This document shows positions 45,802-59,600 of a stretch of 64,000 nt of DNA, one piece after another; the first letter of the stretch is position 1; every line of letters begins with the position of its first letter. Origin of the DNA: Selaginella moellendorffii. Taxonomy: Eukaryota; Streptophyta; Lycopodiopsida; Selaginellales; Selaginellaceae. Below the pieces are notes generated by a model that did not search any database, was not told the origin of the DNA, and was given only the letters and a program-made list of their open reading frames with translations. The position numbers and the translations under genes are program-made. The stretch lies in NCBI RefSeq assembly GCF_000143415.4, contig NW_003314264.1, forward strand, positions 4,153,229 through 4,217,228, read 5' to 3'.

Positions 45802-46467
45802 TTAATGTTTATTACTATTCTCATACTCCGTGACAAGCTCACAAGCATGTGTAAGATTTTTAAAAGGTTCCCAAGTTGATTCATAAGTCGGGTAACCTTT
45901 CCACTTAACTAGATATTCCTTCGCACAACCACCACATGCCTTATGAGACAAAAGGATAGCCTCAACCTCATACTCTAATTCACCCTCAATGACATCCGGA
46001 GCTGGACAAACATCTCGAGAGTGGCCAAGATCCTCATGATATGGGGCCAGTAAATTGACATGAAACATCATGAAGGCTGGACATCTCTTGTGGAATATCC
46101 AACTGATAGAATACATCACCAAGCCGTTTCAACACTCGATAAGGTCCAACATATCTTGGCAAGAACTTCTGAAACAAAGAACCCTTAACGTTCAAGTTCC
46201 GGGAAGATAGCCACACCTGATCTCCCACTTGATAGGATACATTCCGACGATGTGGATCCTTATCACGCCGATACCTATCATGAGCTTTGCCCATTGCTTC
46301 AGTAGCTCTAGACCAACTTTGGCATAGCTGCTCCGCATAAATCTCAACAGCTGGGACTAACACTTTAGACATTGGTTTCGGTACAACAATCTGTTGAAGA
46401 ACCCTATGAGCATTTCCTTGCAGCATCTCCCATGGAGAATAGCCAATAGCGCTGTGAAATGTGTTGT
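45802..46467 (-). pseudogene. Chromovirus pol 3' end: integrase C-terminus and chromodomain
   Basis: Two overlapping minus-strand frames. 46426-46034 encodes the integrase tail (SPWEMLQGNAHRVL upstream, then [37 protein letters not shown]). 46122-45802 encodes the end of that domain and a chromodomain ([30 protein letters not shown]). One frameshift separates them. gag, protease, RT and RNase H are absent: the coding part ends abruptly at about 46467. The chromodomain itself is intact, including the aromatic residues expected for methyl-lysine binding. As a gene it is dead. Confidence 0.85.
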
Positions 46468-46491
46468 TATACCCGAAGTCACATTTGCGAT
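46468..46491 (-). repeat. 24-bp family B LTR terminus at a deletion junction
   Basis: ATACCCGAAGTCACATTTGCGATA differs by one base from the outer end of the family B LTR at 45171-45194. It lies between integrase coding sequence and a family A LTR fragment, and marks where the 5' LTR and most of gag-pol were lost. (Sequence shown in two parts: ATACCCGAAGTC and ACATTTGCGATA.). Confidence 0.6.
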
Positions 46492-47945
46492 AGTACCACT
46501 AACATATCAACCCATTATATTAAGGCTATACTTATTCGCCTTTGTCACCTCAATAATCCAAAACCACTTGCATCATAAATTCGTCTCCCAAAAACTGAGC
46601 CATCTATCCATGAGTGGTCATCCCATGACCACACCTTAGCATCCTTAAGATGCTAGAAGACATGGGGAACACCTTTCCCCAATGTCCCTTCTTTAGTTCA
46701 CACCAAATCCCTATCCATAGCTGTATTCACCAACACTGCCACTAAGTTAAAGTTTAAAGGCCTGACCATTAAGTCCCACCAACCTCTAAGACTTCTTCAT
46801 CATGTGACCGTATCCTTAGTCATTACATAATAGGACTACTCCTCTTCCTTATATTTTGGGACATTAGGATGACATTTAAAAACACTATAGCCCTACATAA
46901 GCCTCGTTCCCCACTTTTTGCCCTTAGATGCCCTAACCATGTGGCTAGAGTGAAGTTCTGATGAGCTATGAGGTATAAGTATCCAATTAGGTAGTGCCAC
47001 CTACATTAGGATTCAGAGCATCGACCATTCAATCTTCTGGGGGAGCTATAGTCGGTTCTTGAACACTTCACTAAACTACCTTACTTGTCTGTTTGTATTC
47101 ACTTTAGCTTTAAACTCTTTAGTGGATATATCATCACTCAACACATAAGTATAGGTTTCCTTGGTCACACTAGCCTTTTCTTGCCAAATTAACTCCACTA
47201 GAGTCCTCCCTCTATTATACTTTTAGAGCTCACCAAACCCTCTAGTTTGAGAAACGAATGCTTTAGGCTTTCACCTTCGGACTCGGACTCGAACTTGGAC
47301 TTAAACTTAGATTCGGATTTGGACTCAAACTCAAACTCAATTTTGGTTTTAGTCTCAATCTTGGTCTTGATCTTGGTCTCAATCTTGGTCTTGGTCTCTT
47401 TCCCAATCTCAGTTTTGTTCTCGGTCTTGATCTCTTTCTCGGCTTTGACCTTGGACTTGACGTTAGACTCCATCTTGAACTCCATCTCGGTTCCATCTTG
47501 GACTCCATCTCGGGTCCATTTCAGACTCCATCTTAGGTCTATCTTGGACTCTATCTCGAGTCCATTTCGGATTTATTTTGGACTCCATCTCAGGTTCATC
47601 TCGAGTCCGTATCAGACTTCATCTTGGATTCGATCTCGGGTCCATCTTAGACTCCATCTTAAGTCCATCTCGAACTCTATCTTAGACTCCATCTTAAACT
47701 CCATCTCGGGTCTATCTTGGATTCCATCTTAACACTTCTATGTGTTATGTATTAGTTCTTTTGTGTCCTTTTTCTAGAGACTCACTTACTACTTGTTTCA
47801 TGCTCGTTCTTCGAGCACTTTGTTGGGAGTTTCACTCTCACTTTCAACTGTTCAAATCAAAGTGTCTGAATGTGTTATGCTTGTTTAGTTCCTGCTTTGG
47901 CCACTACCACGTAGCACCCTTTCGGCTTTACTTTGGGGCTAGGAT
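46492..47945 (-). mobile_element. Decayed family A LTR
   Basis: Follows the family A LTR from about its position 190 to its end (for example CCAACACTGCCACT, GTAGTGCCACC, TTTGGGGC). C to T and G to A changes are numerous. Its minisatellite is at 47276-47732. A 161-aa ORF at 47247-47732 is a repeat artefact. Confidence 0.85.
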
Positions 47946-48384
47946 AAAAGCACAACTTTTATAAATACAGATGTTAAAAAAGATTTAACTATAATGGAAA
48001 CTTCAATTCATTTCTTATAAACCTTAGACAAGGAACCTATTAAAAACTAGTTATTTTATAATATCTTCAAATCAATTTAACTTATAAAAACTCTAGCTTT
48101 TGAATTAAATATTAATTATAGTAATTATATAAACCCATATAAACCACAAGTGGTCAAATAATCACTTATAACTATAGTGGCCTGATAATAAACTTACAAA
48201 AATAAAACCATTATATAAATAATCAATTAGTTTAATTACTTAATAAAGGAGATATTAAATAGTGAGCTTGAATGAAAATCTATAAAAAAAATTTAAAAAT
48301 ATTATATTTAAAATCTTGTAAAAGCCACTTAGCAATCAGTAAGTTTTAACTAATAAAAACAGTTTAAAACAGATTAAGAACTCC
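47946..48384. other. AT-rich spacer
   Basis: About 440 bp of very AT-rich sequence; no feature recognised. Confidence 0.4.
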
Positions 48385-48835
48385 CCCACCTTCCACCACT
48401 AGAGTGCCCAACCATGTGGCTAGAATGAAGTTCTAATGAACCATGTAAAACATCTAAGTAGGTAGTGCCACCTACATTTAGATTTGCTATCCAATCTCCA
48501 AGAGGAGTTAAAGTTGACTTTTATACACTTTACCAAATTATTTTACTTGTCTATCCATGTTCACTTTAAACTTGAAATCCCCAGTGTTTATATCATCAAC
48601 CACCACATAAGTATAACTTTTCGTGACCACACTCCCTTAAGTCTTCCCTCTATTATTTAGTATGGACTTACCAAACCCCCTAAGGTTTGAGAGATGATTG
48701 TTTTGGGATTGGCACTCCTCAGATTTGGACTTGAATTTAGTCTTGGACTTGGTCTTGTTTTAGACTCCATCTCAAACTCAGACCCCAACTTACTCTCAAT
48801 TCTCAGACTTGGACTCAATTATTTTGGTGGATCAT
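48385..48835 (-). mobile_element. Fragment of a decayed family A LTR
   Basis: Corresponds to the middle of the A LTR (AGGTAGTGCCACCTACAT, then ACCAAACCCCCTAAGGTTTG) and the first part of its array, where CTCGG has mostly become CTTGG or CTCAA. Confidence 0.75.
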
Positions 48836-50499
48836 GAATGTTCATAAGTTTATTGTTTATAAGTTTATTATACACATAGTTTATAGTAGATTTTATTTAT
48901 ATTAAATTTATCTCAAGTTTTTAGTTTTGGTTTTTAGTTTTCTTAAGAAAACATATATGGTAGTAGATATACCTGAAATATACTTGGATTTGGACTATTC
49001 TACCATCAAAAAATGGTTATTCATTTAGATTAATTTTGTATTTATAATTTATAAACATATTTATAATTTATAAACTTTCCTAAACACTTCCTAGTATATT
49101 TTAGTTTTTTCTACCATCCAATGGTTAATATGCAATAGGATGTTTAAGTTTTTTGATCATCTGGATTAACTATTTCTATAAATATTAAGCTCACTTTCTC
49201 ACTGTGAGTAGATTTTATTTTATAGTTTTATAGATAAATATTAATACTATTTTCTTAGCAGTTCTAAAGAGGGTTTTAAAATTTTGGAATGATAATTGGA
49301 TTTTACAACTGGTATATTATTAGTTAAACATACAGATTTAGATATAGTTATTTAAAAGGCTTAAATGATTTATTTATTATAAATGGGTTTATAAATGGGT
49401 TTCATCTATAAACTTCTCTAGCTGTTTTGTGAGATTTCCCCAAAAGTATGACATAGGTAAATATAATTGCATTTTACTTCACAAGTTAATTTTATATATT
49501 AAATTGTCATAAATTTATTTGGTTTTTCTATGGTAATTTTTGTTGAAAAATTACTTTTTCAATAGATTTTTTAATCTTATGATAAAATAAGCTTATAAGT
49601 TGGTGTAGAATAAAATTTGAAGCAGTTTTATTGAAACTGGCTTTTTCTCAAGATTATTTTTTTGAACATCTTCATTAATCTGATTATTATTTTTAGTATT
49701 AGTATTACTTTAAAGATAGTTTTTACTTTAGTATTTTAAAATACCATTTCAAAATCCTTAATTGTAGAGATGAAGAAGAATGGTTCTTTTTTTTGATAAC
49801 CAAAGGTATAGTTAGATGGTGGGGAAGTCCTAGAGATCACTAGAACTTAGTGGATGAGCTTTCAAACCCCGATCCAATATAGTGTTATTTAGCATTACCA
49901 TGAATAGAGAGTAAATCGGTGGGGATTGAAGAAGCAATATTGGAGGATAGTGTTCCTATAAAAATGCTAAAAATGGTCATATAATGACCATTTATAGATT
50001 GGATGGTTTATTTTTGGAAAAACGGATTTATGTATAAGGTTGTTTTGCACTACTAATGAGACAAATGTAAATGGATATAACTTTAATGTAATAGGCTAGT
50101 ATATCAATTTCTTTCTATATCTTTAGTTATACTTAGAGCTATTGGCCAAATGTTGGTAAGTTTATTGGATTTAAATAGTCATTAGGTCATAAATTTGGTG
50201 TTGGGTTTTATAAAAGTAAGTTGAAGATTGCTTATTGGTTATAATTCCCTATAAACTACTATATTTGTTTGGATTCACTTGATGGCAAATTATACCTTGC
50301 ATTTGGGTTAGATTCTATGAGAGTACTAGCTTTCATTAATCTTGATTTGGTGTTGGTGGGCCTACATCTTGGCTAAGGATAGTGATATTCAATTTAGTTG
50401 TTTGTAGTTGAAGTATTAGTACCTATATAAATTTATCTAATGATCTTCACTTTAATTTCAACTAAATTAATCATTCATAATATCTATTTGATTCATCCA
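48836..50499. other. AT-rich sequence without recognisable content
   Basis: About 1.66 kb with no ORF over 60 aa, no RNA gene and no clear repeat seen. Probably decayed transposon DNA. Confidence 0.4.
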
Positions 50500-50864
50500 A
50501 GTTCCTCTCCATCCATGGTAGTGCTTGCCACTATGTTATGGTATGAAATCCTATCTATAAGTCCCACTAACTTCTGGGACTTCTTCACCATGTAATTGTA
50601 CTTTTGGTTACTAAACAAGAGAGCCACTTTTCTTCCTTTTTTTTCTTAAGGATTTTGGGATAATATTTCAGAACATTGCAATCTAATGCAAAACTTGTTT
50701 GTACTCTCCCCACCTTTTGCTACCAAAATGCCCAAGCCACATAACATAAGCCATATAAGGTATTCAAGTAGGTAATGCCACCCACTTTTGGATTGAGAGC
50801 ATTGATTATTTGATTTTCTAGAGGCACTATAATTAGCTCTTGAACACTTCATTAAGTCACCCCA
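50500..50864 (-). mobile_element. Left half of a decayed family A LTR, split by a solo LTR
   Basis: Resembles A LTR sequence up to CACTTCATTAAGTCACCCC. The same LTR resumes at 51928 at the next position, so the intervening segment is an insertion. The last five bases are CCCCA (50860-50864). Confidence 0.75.
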
Positions 50865-51927
50865 TGTAACATATATGATTTTCACCCTTTATTCTATAGT
50901 GATTTATTATAGAATAACCACAAAGCAGAACCTAAACCCTCTATATGCCACATGTTGAATGAAAGAATGAAGCCAAACTCCTAAACATAGAGCTAAAGAA
51001 TGAAAGAACTAAAGCATAGAGTGACTTCTAAATATACAAGGAACAAAAGGAACAAAAATATAGGAGTATGGAGAGATTTAAAATAGTCTTAGAGCATCCA
51101 ACATCTCAATGTTATGACTAATATGCAAAACAGAGCTAAATGAAGTTTGGTGCTATTTTAGTATACTAGTGGCTTAACGAGAGAATATAGGTACTCCACT
51201 AGCTAGAATGGTGTGGAACTTAAGTTTAGACCCAAGCCAAACACAAAATAAGGACATGCACGCAAATGGGAGATAGATTATATCTTAAGTTGGTTAGCCA
51301 TGCCCAACCTACCCATTGTCTCTACTATATATTTGGAACCCTCTATAGCCCAACCCCCTTTAAGAACACACATATTTAGGGCTTTCACCCTTAGCCACCT
51401 TTAGTACTAGGAGTTAGTCTCTATGACAAGTGTGAAACTTATTAAATATAGAATGGCATTAAATTGTGAATTTAGACATGGGACTAACATTATTGTGTTT
51501 AGGACAATCTCTACATTCTATAAATATGCCAAATTAGCAAATTTAGACATTTTCCATAAATAATTATTAGGACCAAATGGGACTAACACAAGGGGCATGA
51601 TAGTGAGGGTGTTTAGCAGATACAATAAACTATCATCTATCAATATTGAGAGACTAGTCTCAATATGAGAGGGTTTTTATCATTAGCCAATATAAGACAT
51701 AATAAGACAGAAACTCTTTACAAAACTAAATATGCATAGGTAAGAATTCCATCCTTATGCTTATCTGGTCTATGTACACTCAAAGTGCTTAGTTAACTCC
51801 ATTGGCACAAAAGGGATTGATAAAGGGTTTAGTAATATTGACCTCCTACTATTGTGGTAGTAAGGAAAGAATATCTCAAGAACTAGTTGATAGGTAACTT
51901 TTGAAACCTATTGTCATATTCACAACA
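50865..51927 (-). mobile_element. Family B solo LTR
   Basis: 1,063 bp, TGTAACATA...CACAACA, inserted in a family A LTR. The flanks are CCCCA (left) and CTCCA (51928-51932), a 5-bp target duplication with one C/T difference. It is homologous over most of its length to the LTR at 44312-45194 but more AT-rich. Confidence 0.8.
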
Positions 51928-52395
51928 CTCCACTTATCCATCCATGTTCACTTTAACCTTGAACTCCCTAGTGTTTATATCATCACCCACCACATGAATA
52001 TAGCTTTCTTTGGTCACATTAGTTCCTCTAGAGTCCTCCCCTTATTATCCCACAAGGATTTACCAAACCTCTTAGGGTTTGGGAGAGGATTGCTTTGGGC
52101 TTCCACCCATAAACTCGGATTTAGTCTCAAACTTAAATTCAAACTCGGTCTCAACTTCGATATTAATCATAATTGTAGTCTAGGACTTGTTCTTGGTCTC
52201 GCTCTTGAACTCACTCTAAGACTCAATCTTGGACTTGACCTCCATATATCATGACATTTACCATGTGTTAGTCATTCTTTTATCCCTTTCTAATTAATTA
52301 ACTAACTCGTTTATTAATTACTTCATATTTGTTCCTCAAATGTTTCTTTAGGAGTTCCACCCTTGCTCTTGACTTTCTGAGTTAGAGTTTTTGAT
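51928..52395 (-). mobile_element. Right half of the split family A LTR
   Basis: Resumes the A LTR (CCATGTTCACTTTAACCTTG, GGAGTTCCACCCTTGCTCTT). The minisatellite is reduced to about 52110-52250. Confidence 0.75.
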
Positions 52396-52662
52396 CTAGT
52401 TTCAAAATAAATTATAGATATTCAATATGTATAGAATATTTTTATCTACTATATATATTGTATATATGGGTTTTATTGTTTACAACCTTCAAAATTATAT
52501 AGTGTAATTTAAAACTATAATTCCAAACTATATCTATATACACGGACTTGTAATTTCTTTTTAGTTGGATGATAAAGGATTTGTGAATTGTAGTATCCAG
52601 ACTCATTCATCATTTTGAACATCTAAACCTATTCTAAAAGGCCCCACAAAGGACACACCACA
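52396..52662. other. AT-rich spacer
   Basis: Under 300 bp; nothing recognised. Confidence 0.35.
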
Positions 52663-52667
52663 CTACT

Positions 52668-52803
52668 TATAGCGTATGTGATTATAGAACGAGATTTGTC
52701 AGGGTGAGTTTTTGAAACTTTGGGAGATATATAGAAATAAAATAACCACTAAGGGCTTTATTATTGCCTCTTTTTTAGCTAACTTCAAGAAAAAGATATA
52801 ACA
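52668..52803 (+). mobile_element. T2 solo LTR
   Basis: 136-bp shortened copy of the T2 LTR (TATAGCGTATGTGATT at the start, AACCACTAAGGGCTTTATTA inside, ending in ACA). Flanked by CTACT on both sides (52663-52667 and 52804-52808). Confidence 0.75.
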
Positions 52804-52808
52804 CTACT

Positions 52809-53193
52809 TAGAACCTCTACTGAAGAAATATTTCCTTCTATCCTCCTAGTCACAACCTCCTTCTAGTAAAGACTTGAGGACATCCTTCAATAACTCCTAA
52901 ACATACTTTGTCCTACCATTTTTAGTAATCAAGTTTGCATTATTTAAGAAGCAAAAAGTGTACATGCTATTTATTATCCCATTTATAAAAGTAGAAAAGC
53001 TATATCCCATGCACTTCCAATGACATCCCAACTATTAGACTCTCATTCTATATTGAAGCTTTGTATAGCTTCTAGCTCTAGATATTTGCATATATTGCTT
53101 GCTTTGCAGTAAATTGTGAGGCTCTAGAGGAGCATGTTGTGTGTGATGAGATCCAACTGATAATGTTTTTATGTCACATCTTCATTGAACAAT
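52809..53193. other. Spacer
   Basis: About 385 bp; no feature recognised. Confidence 0.35.
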
Positions 53194-53198
53194 CCTTC

Positions 53199-53393
53199 TG
53201 TAAGCTCCTTGAAGTTGGACTTCCCGGGAGGTCACCCAGCCCAGTACTATTCAAACCCAAGGACGCTTAACTCCAACTATCCCAAGACCCTTAACCGATT
53301 GGAAAAGGGGGTGCACTCTTGTTCATGGGCCCTTTCCCTCTATATTTGAACCCCATGGATCGTCTCTCAAGTCGTTCCCTTTGGTTGCTTACA
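53199..53393 (-). mobile_element. T1 solo LTR, young
   Basis: 195 bp, TGTAAGCTCC...TTGCTTACA, very similar to the T1 LTR at 5905-6098 and lying in the same orientation. Perfect 5-bp duplication CCTTC (53194-53198 and 53394-53398). Confidence 0.9.
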
Positions 53394-53440
53394 CCTTCTC
53401 AGTCGAAGATAGTTTTCAAGCAAATATAACAGTGTTATAG

Positions 53441-53620
53441 TGCAATCAATAAAAAAGAACGATTTGAGAGACAATCTATAAAGTTAAAATATAGAAGGAA
53501 AGGGCCCATAAATAATAATGCACCCTTTTTTTTAATCAGTTAAAGGTTTTGGGATATTTAGGGTTAAATATCCTTGGGTTTGGATAGTAGTTCTAAAAAG
53601 TCTAAATTTATAAGTTTACA
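53441..53620 (+). mobile_element. T1 solo LTR, old, opposite orientation
   Basis: 180 bp, TGCAATCAA...GTTTACA, a diverged reverse-complement copy of the T1 LTR. Perfect 5-bp duplication TATAG (53436-53440 and 53621-53625). Confidence 0.8.
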
Positions 53621-53625
53621 TATAG

Positions 53626-54168
53626 GTGATGAAATTTGGCTCCACTTGTTTCTTCATTCTAACAAGAAGATATTTTTAACTTGAAAAGAAGTTTCTTTAT
53701 GTAAATAAACTAAAGAGAACCATGACTAAATACTCAAGAGCAACAATAGTTCTTGGACAGCTATTTTATAAACTTTATGTAACATAAACACTTGGGAATT
53801 GTGTGTCAAACCCCTCTAATCAACCTTGATCAATCCATGCAACATTAAGTGATCAAAAAAGAGAGCTAGAGTGAACTAATTTGAACAGTAACTCACCATG
53901 AGTTTTTAGTAAACTCAACACTTGATTTAGATTTAGTGCTTTTCATAGCGAGGTACACCAATAGCTGGCAAAAAAAAATACTAAACAAATATAATGATGA
54001 TGTACCTATCTATTGAAGAAGCAACTCTAAGATTGCTTCTAATCTACTAGAAATTCCCCTCATAGCTCCTAGTAGGGAAGAACTAGCAATGCCATACTTT
54101 TGAGCATGTTTTGTGTTGAAAATTTATATTTGCCATAGCTTTACTGTAAACATATGAAAAATCTTGAT
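53626..54168. other. AT-rich spacer
   Basis: About 540 bp between solo LTRs; nothing recognised. Confidence 0.4.
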
Positions 54169-54173
54169 TAAAA

Positions 54174-54368
54174 TGTAAATAACCAAAGAGAACGATTCGA
54201 AAGATGATCCATAAAGGTTCAAAAATAAAGGGAAAGAGCCCATGAATAAAAGTGCATCCCTTTTTCTAATCAATGAAAGATTTTGGGATATATAAAGTTA
54301 AGTGTCTTTAGGTTTAAATAGTATTGGGTTAAATGACCTTCCGAAAAATCTAAATTCAAGAGTTTACA
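54174..54368 (+). mobile_element. T1 solo LTR, old, opposite orientation
   Basis: 195 bp, TGTAAATAACC...GAGTTTACA, diverged from T1 mainly by C to T and G to A changes. Perfect 5-bp duplication TAAAA (54169-54173 and 54369-54373); AT-rich, so a chance match is more likely than for the other copies. Confidence 0.75.
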
Positions 54369-54373
54369 TAAAA

Positions 54374-55688
54374 TTTACCATATATCTTTAGCTATAGCCA
54401 CCATGGTATAGACACCATGCCATAACTGTCTAAATTCTTAGTGTAGTCAATTTGGGTGGGATAGACTAGTGCCCAAGCTCATTACCACAAATATTCTATG
54501 TACACTTTATATACTCTTTTGATAAACTATGTTATGATTGATTGCATCATAAGGATTTTTATGTTAAAGAGCTATACTTATAAATTACATAATTAAACTA
54601 TAATATTTTAATTTAATAATATAGTCTTACTTTATAGTTCTTATATGTGTGTGGTTAATCAACAACTTTACAAACTCACAATCACTAAGATATTATATAA
54701 AAATCACAATGAATTGATCATCAATCAAGCAATCTCACAAGCAAACTATAGATATTTACACTTGTACCCATTGATAAATATTTAACACCTAATACCATAA
54801 GGTATAATAGAGGTATACATATACAGAAAAACATATATTGTAATTATGCTAATAAAGCATATAAACCATCTCTGATATAAACTGAATATGTTTCTATATA
54901 TAAGCAAAGATCTTTACTCTAATTAAGATATTTATTCCTATATCTTTAAGCATTTATCTAAATAATATATAATAATTGTCTAAATGCCACAAACATAATA
55001 TTACATCTAGTGGCCTATGTGCACATAGAATATCCAAAACCCATATGTCCAGACAGGTGGGCATGGGAGTCTCTGCAACTCTAAAGCTTACCATCTCACT
55101 TATTAGCCAAAAATATCAGCCTTTGGAGTGATGAGCCCCAATTCCAAGCTGCATAAGAGGAATTTTACACTTAGAAGGGACAGATTGGGCCACTATATTT
55201 CCATTTGCCAGCTTTGGAACAAGTAGGATGGGGCCAGACAAGGCATGAGTGCCCTTAAATGCCTAATTTTACACCCTTGAGAAGAGAGAAGGCAAAAACA
55301 CACTTTCACTAATCAAATCTAATTAAGGTGCCACAACTTGGCTATGAACCACTCTGTTCCACACCAGAATTCCCTCAACAACACTCTCAACCCCTTTGGG
55401 CAGATTGTTGACTTGAGCTCATCTAATCCATCCCATCCAATTTGTCCACACGAGCATAAACTAAGTTTTTGCTTAAGCCCTGCCCACTAGCCTTCTAGCA
55501 TGGAGATACATACTTCTTATGTTAATTGAGGAGAAGTATAAGGCAACCTCTAAAGCATTTGCAAAGACAAGATCTTTAGAAGCAATATAACTACCCAGCT
55601 ATCATCTTGGATCTCAAACCATATTGAAAAGAATTACAAATTTAAAACTCACCTTTATATCAAGTTTTATTGTTTACATATAACTAAA
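54374..55688. other. AT-rich region without recognisable content
   Basis: About 1.3 kb. The part near 55000-55560 has a more balanced base composition than its surroundings but no ORF over 60 aa and no repeat family that I recognise. Confidence 0.4.
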
Positions 55689-56621
55689 TTAAAATTTATT
55701 TTTCCAAACTATAGTTTTTAAATTATTCTTATAAAATACTACTGTTAAGTGTCTAGTATCTTCTATTGTTAAAATAGAATATACTAAGCATTTTGAGCAA
55801 AATACATTATTTTTCCATATAATATTTTTATTATCATCTATTATAAGTAAGTGACCATCTAGTTGAAGGTGAAGATAACAAAAAATACCAGCTCTTTCTG
55901 TCATTGTAGACCATATACTTATGTTTATTTCAATATCATCAATTACTAAATTACAGTTATTTAATTTAGCTCTAAATTTGTTATTAGAAGATATTAAACT
56001 ATTACTATTTATTATATGTGTCCCATAAAAATATAAAGGGCCATTTATTAGTTGTGCTCTATATGGCCAACGCTGATTATCAATTTTAACATAATTAATA
56101 TTAGGAGGTGGATTATTATCATCAGGTAAACCTTTTGGATATGGTATTTTAGGATATGCCTCATTAGGATCTCTTATAGCATTATTTTCAAGCCCAACAA
56201 AGTCTATTGAGAAGTATCTATATACTGTTCCAATCATTCCCAAACCATATAATCTAGCATGATACTCAACTAATCTTAAAATTTGTAAGAACGTATCTCG
56301 AATATATTGGCCAGAAAATTGATAATTAGCCGGAAGTGGATTGCAATTTATAAAATTTCTAAAACCTGAAGGAATAATATAAATCCTAATCATAACTGCT
56401 TGATAACCAATACTAATAACTTCAAAAAGATAAAACCCATTATTGTTAAAAATTATTGGTTGATTAATATCAATACTATCTATTAAACGTCTTATTCGAG
56501 CTATAATATTCCCAATATTTCTATTACTAAAATGACCAAGCAGTCCAATCCATCTTGTTTGAGGTGGTTGAGCATAGCATAAACTAGTAAATATAATTAA
56601 TAAAAAGAATTTAAAAAACAT
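55689..56621 (-). CDS. Secreted B-lectin-like protein, AT-rich, intronless
   Basis: Intact 310-aa ORF starting at 56621. Residues 1-17 (MFFKFFLLIIFTSLCYA) form a clear signal peptide, so the product is likely secreted. Residues about 200-308 resemble the bulb-type (B-) lectin beta-prism: three similar sub-repeats around NNCNLVIDD, LQLDGHLLIIDDNKNIIW and IEDTRHLTVVFY. Compared with the mannose site QxDxNxVxY, all three are altered, so mannose binding may be lost. Cys275 and Cys278 are close together. Residues 20-195 are an N-terminal domain I do not recognise (IRRLIDSIDINQPIIFNN, ILRLVEYHARLYGLG, YRYFSIDFVGLENN). The codons are extremely A/T-biased, unlike all other genes here. A 310-codon frame without stops in such sequence is unlikely by chance. 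The upstream minus strand has TATA-like sequence near 56640. Possible defence lectin; function unknown. Confidence 0.7.
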   Translation of the reverse strand: MFFKFFLLIIFTSLCYAQPPQTRWIGLLGHFSNRNIGNIIARIRRLIDSIDINQPIIFNNNGFYLFEVISIGYQAVMIRIYIIPSGFRNFINCNPLPANYQFSGQYIRDTFLQILRLVEYHARLYGLGMIGTVYRYFSIDFVGLENNAIRDPNEAYPKIPYPKGLPDDNNPPPNINYVKIDNQRWPYRAQLINGPLYFYGTHIINSNSLISSNNKFRAKLNNCNLVIDDIEINISIWSTMTERAGIFCYLHLQLDGHLLIIDDNKNIIWKNNVFCSKCLVYSILTIEDTRHLTVVFYKNNLKTIVWKNKF

Positions 56622-59459
<2,838 letters not shown>

Positions 59460-59600
59460 GAGCTCTACTGTACGGTACAGTGTGTTGTATGTACAAGTAT
59501 GTAAAAACTAGCTTGCCAAGTGGCGACCTTTTATTTGGCAACAAAGCGGGCTTTCCCTCTTCTTCGGAATCAGTAGAGCTGCTGGCTAGGGTTTGGAGCG
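59460..59600 (+). promoter_or_regulatory. SnRK1-NASP intergenic region with a telo-box
   Basis: Only 141 bp separate the SnRK1 stop from the next start. CTAGGGTTT lies at about 59586-59594, directly before the start codon. Confidence 0.5.

Noticed and set aside
47198-47732. ORFs of 81-161 aa
   Set aside because: Decayed copy of the same LTR array.
55689-56621. Ribosome-inactivating protein domain for the N-terminal half of the lectin-like ORF
   Set aside because: The expected active-site signature with Glu and Arg spaced as in that family is not present; LVEYHARLYG is only superficially similar.
55689-56621. Organellar DNA insertion as source of the AT-rich ORF
   Set aside because: The product resembles no plastid or mitochondrial gene and has a secretory signal peptide; the flanks show no organellar sequence that I recognise.
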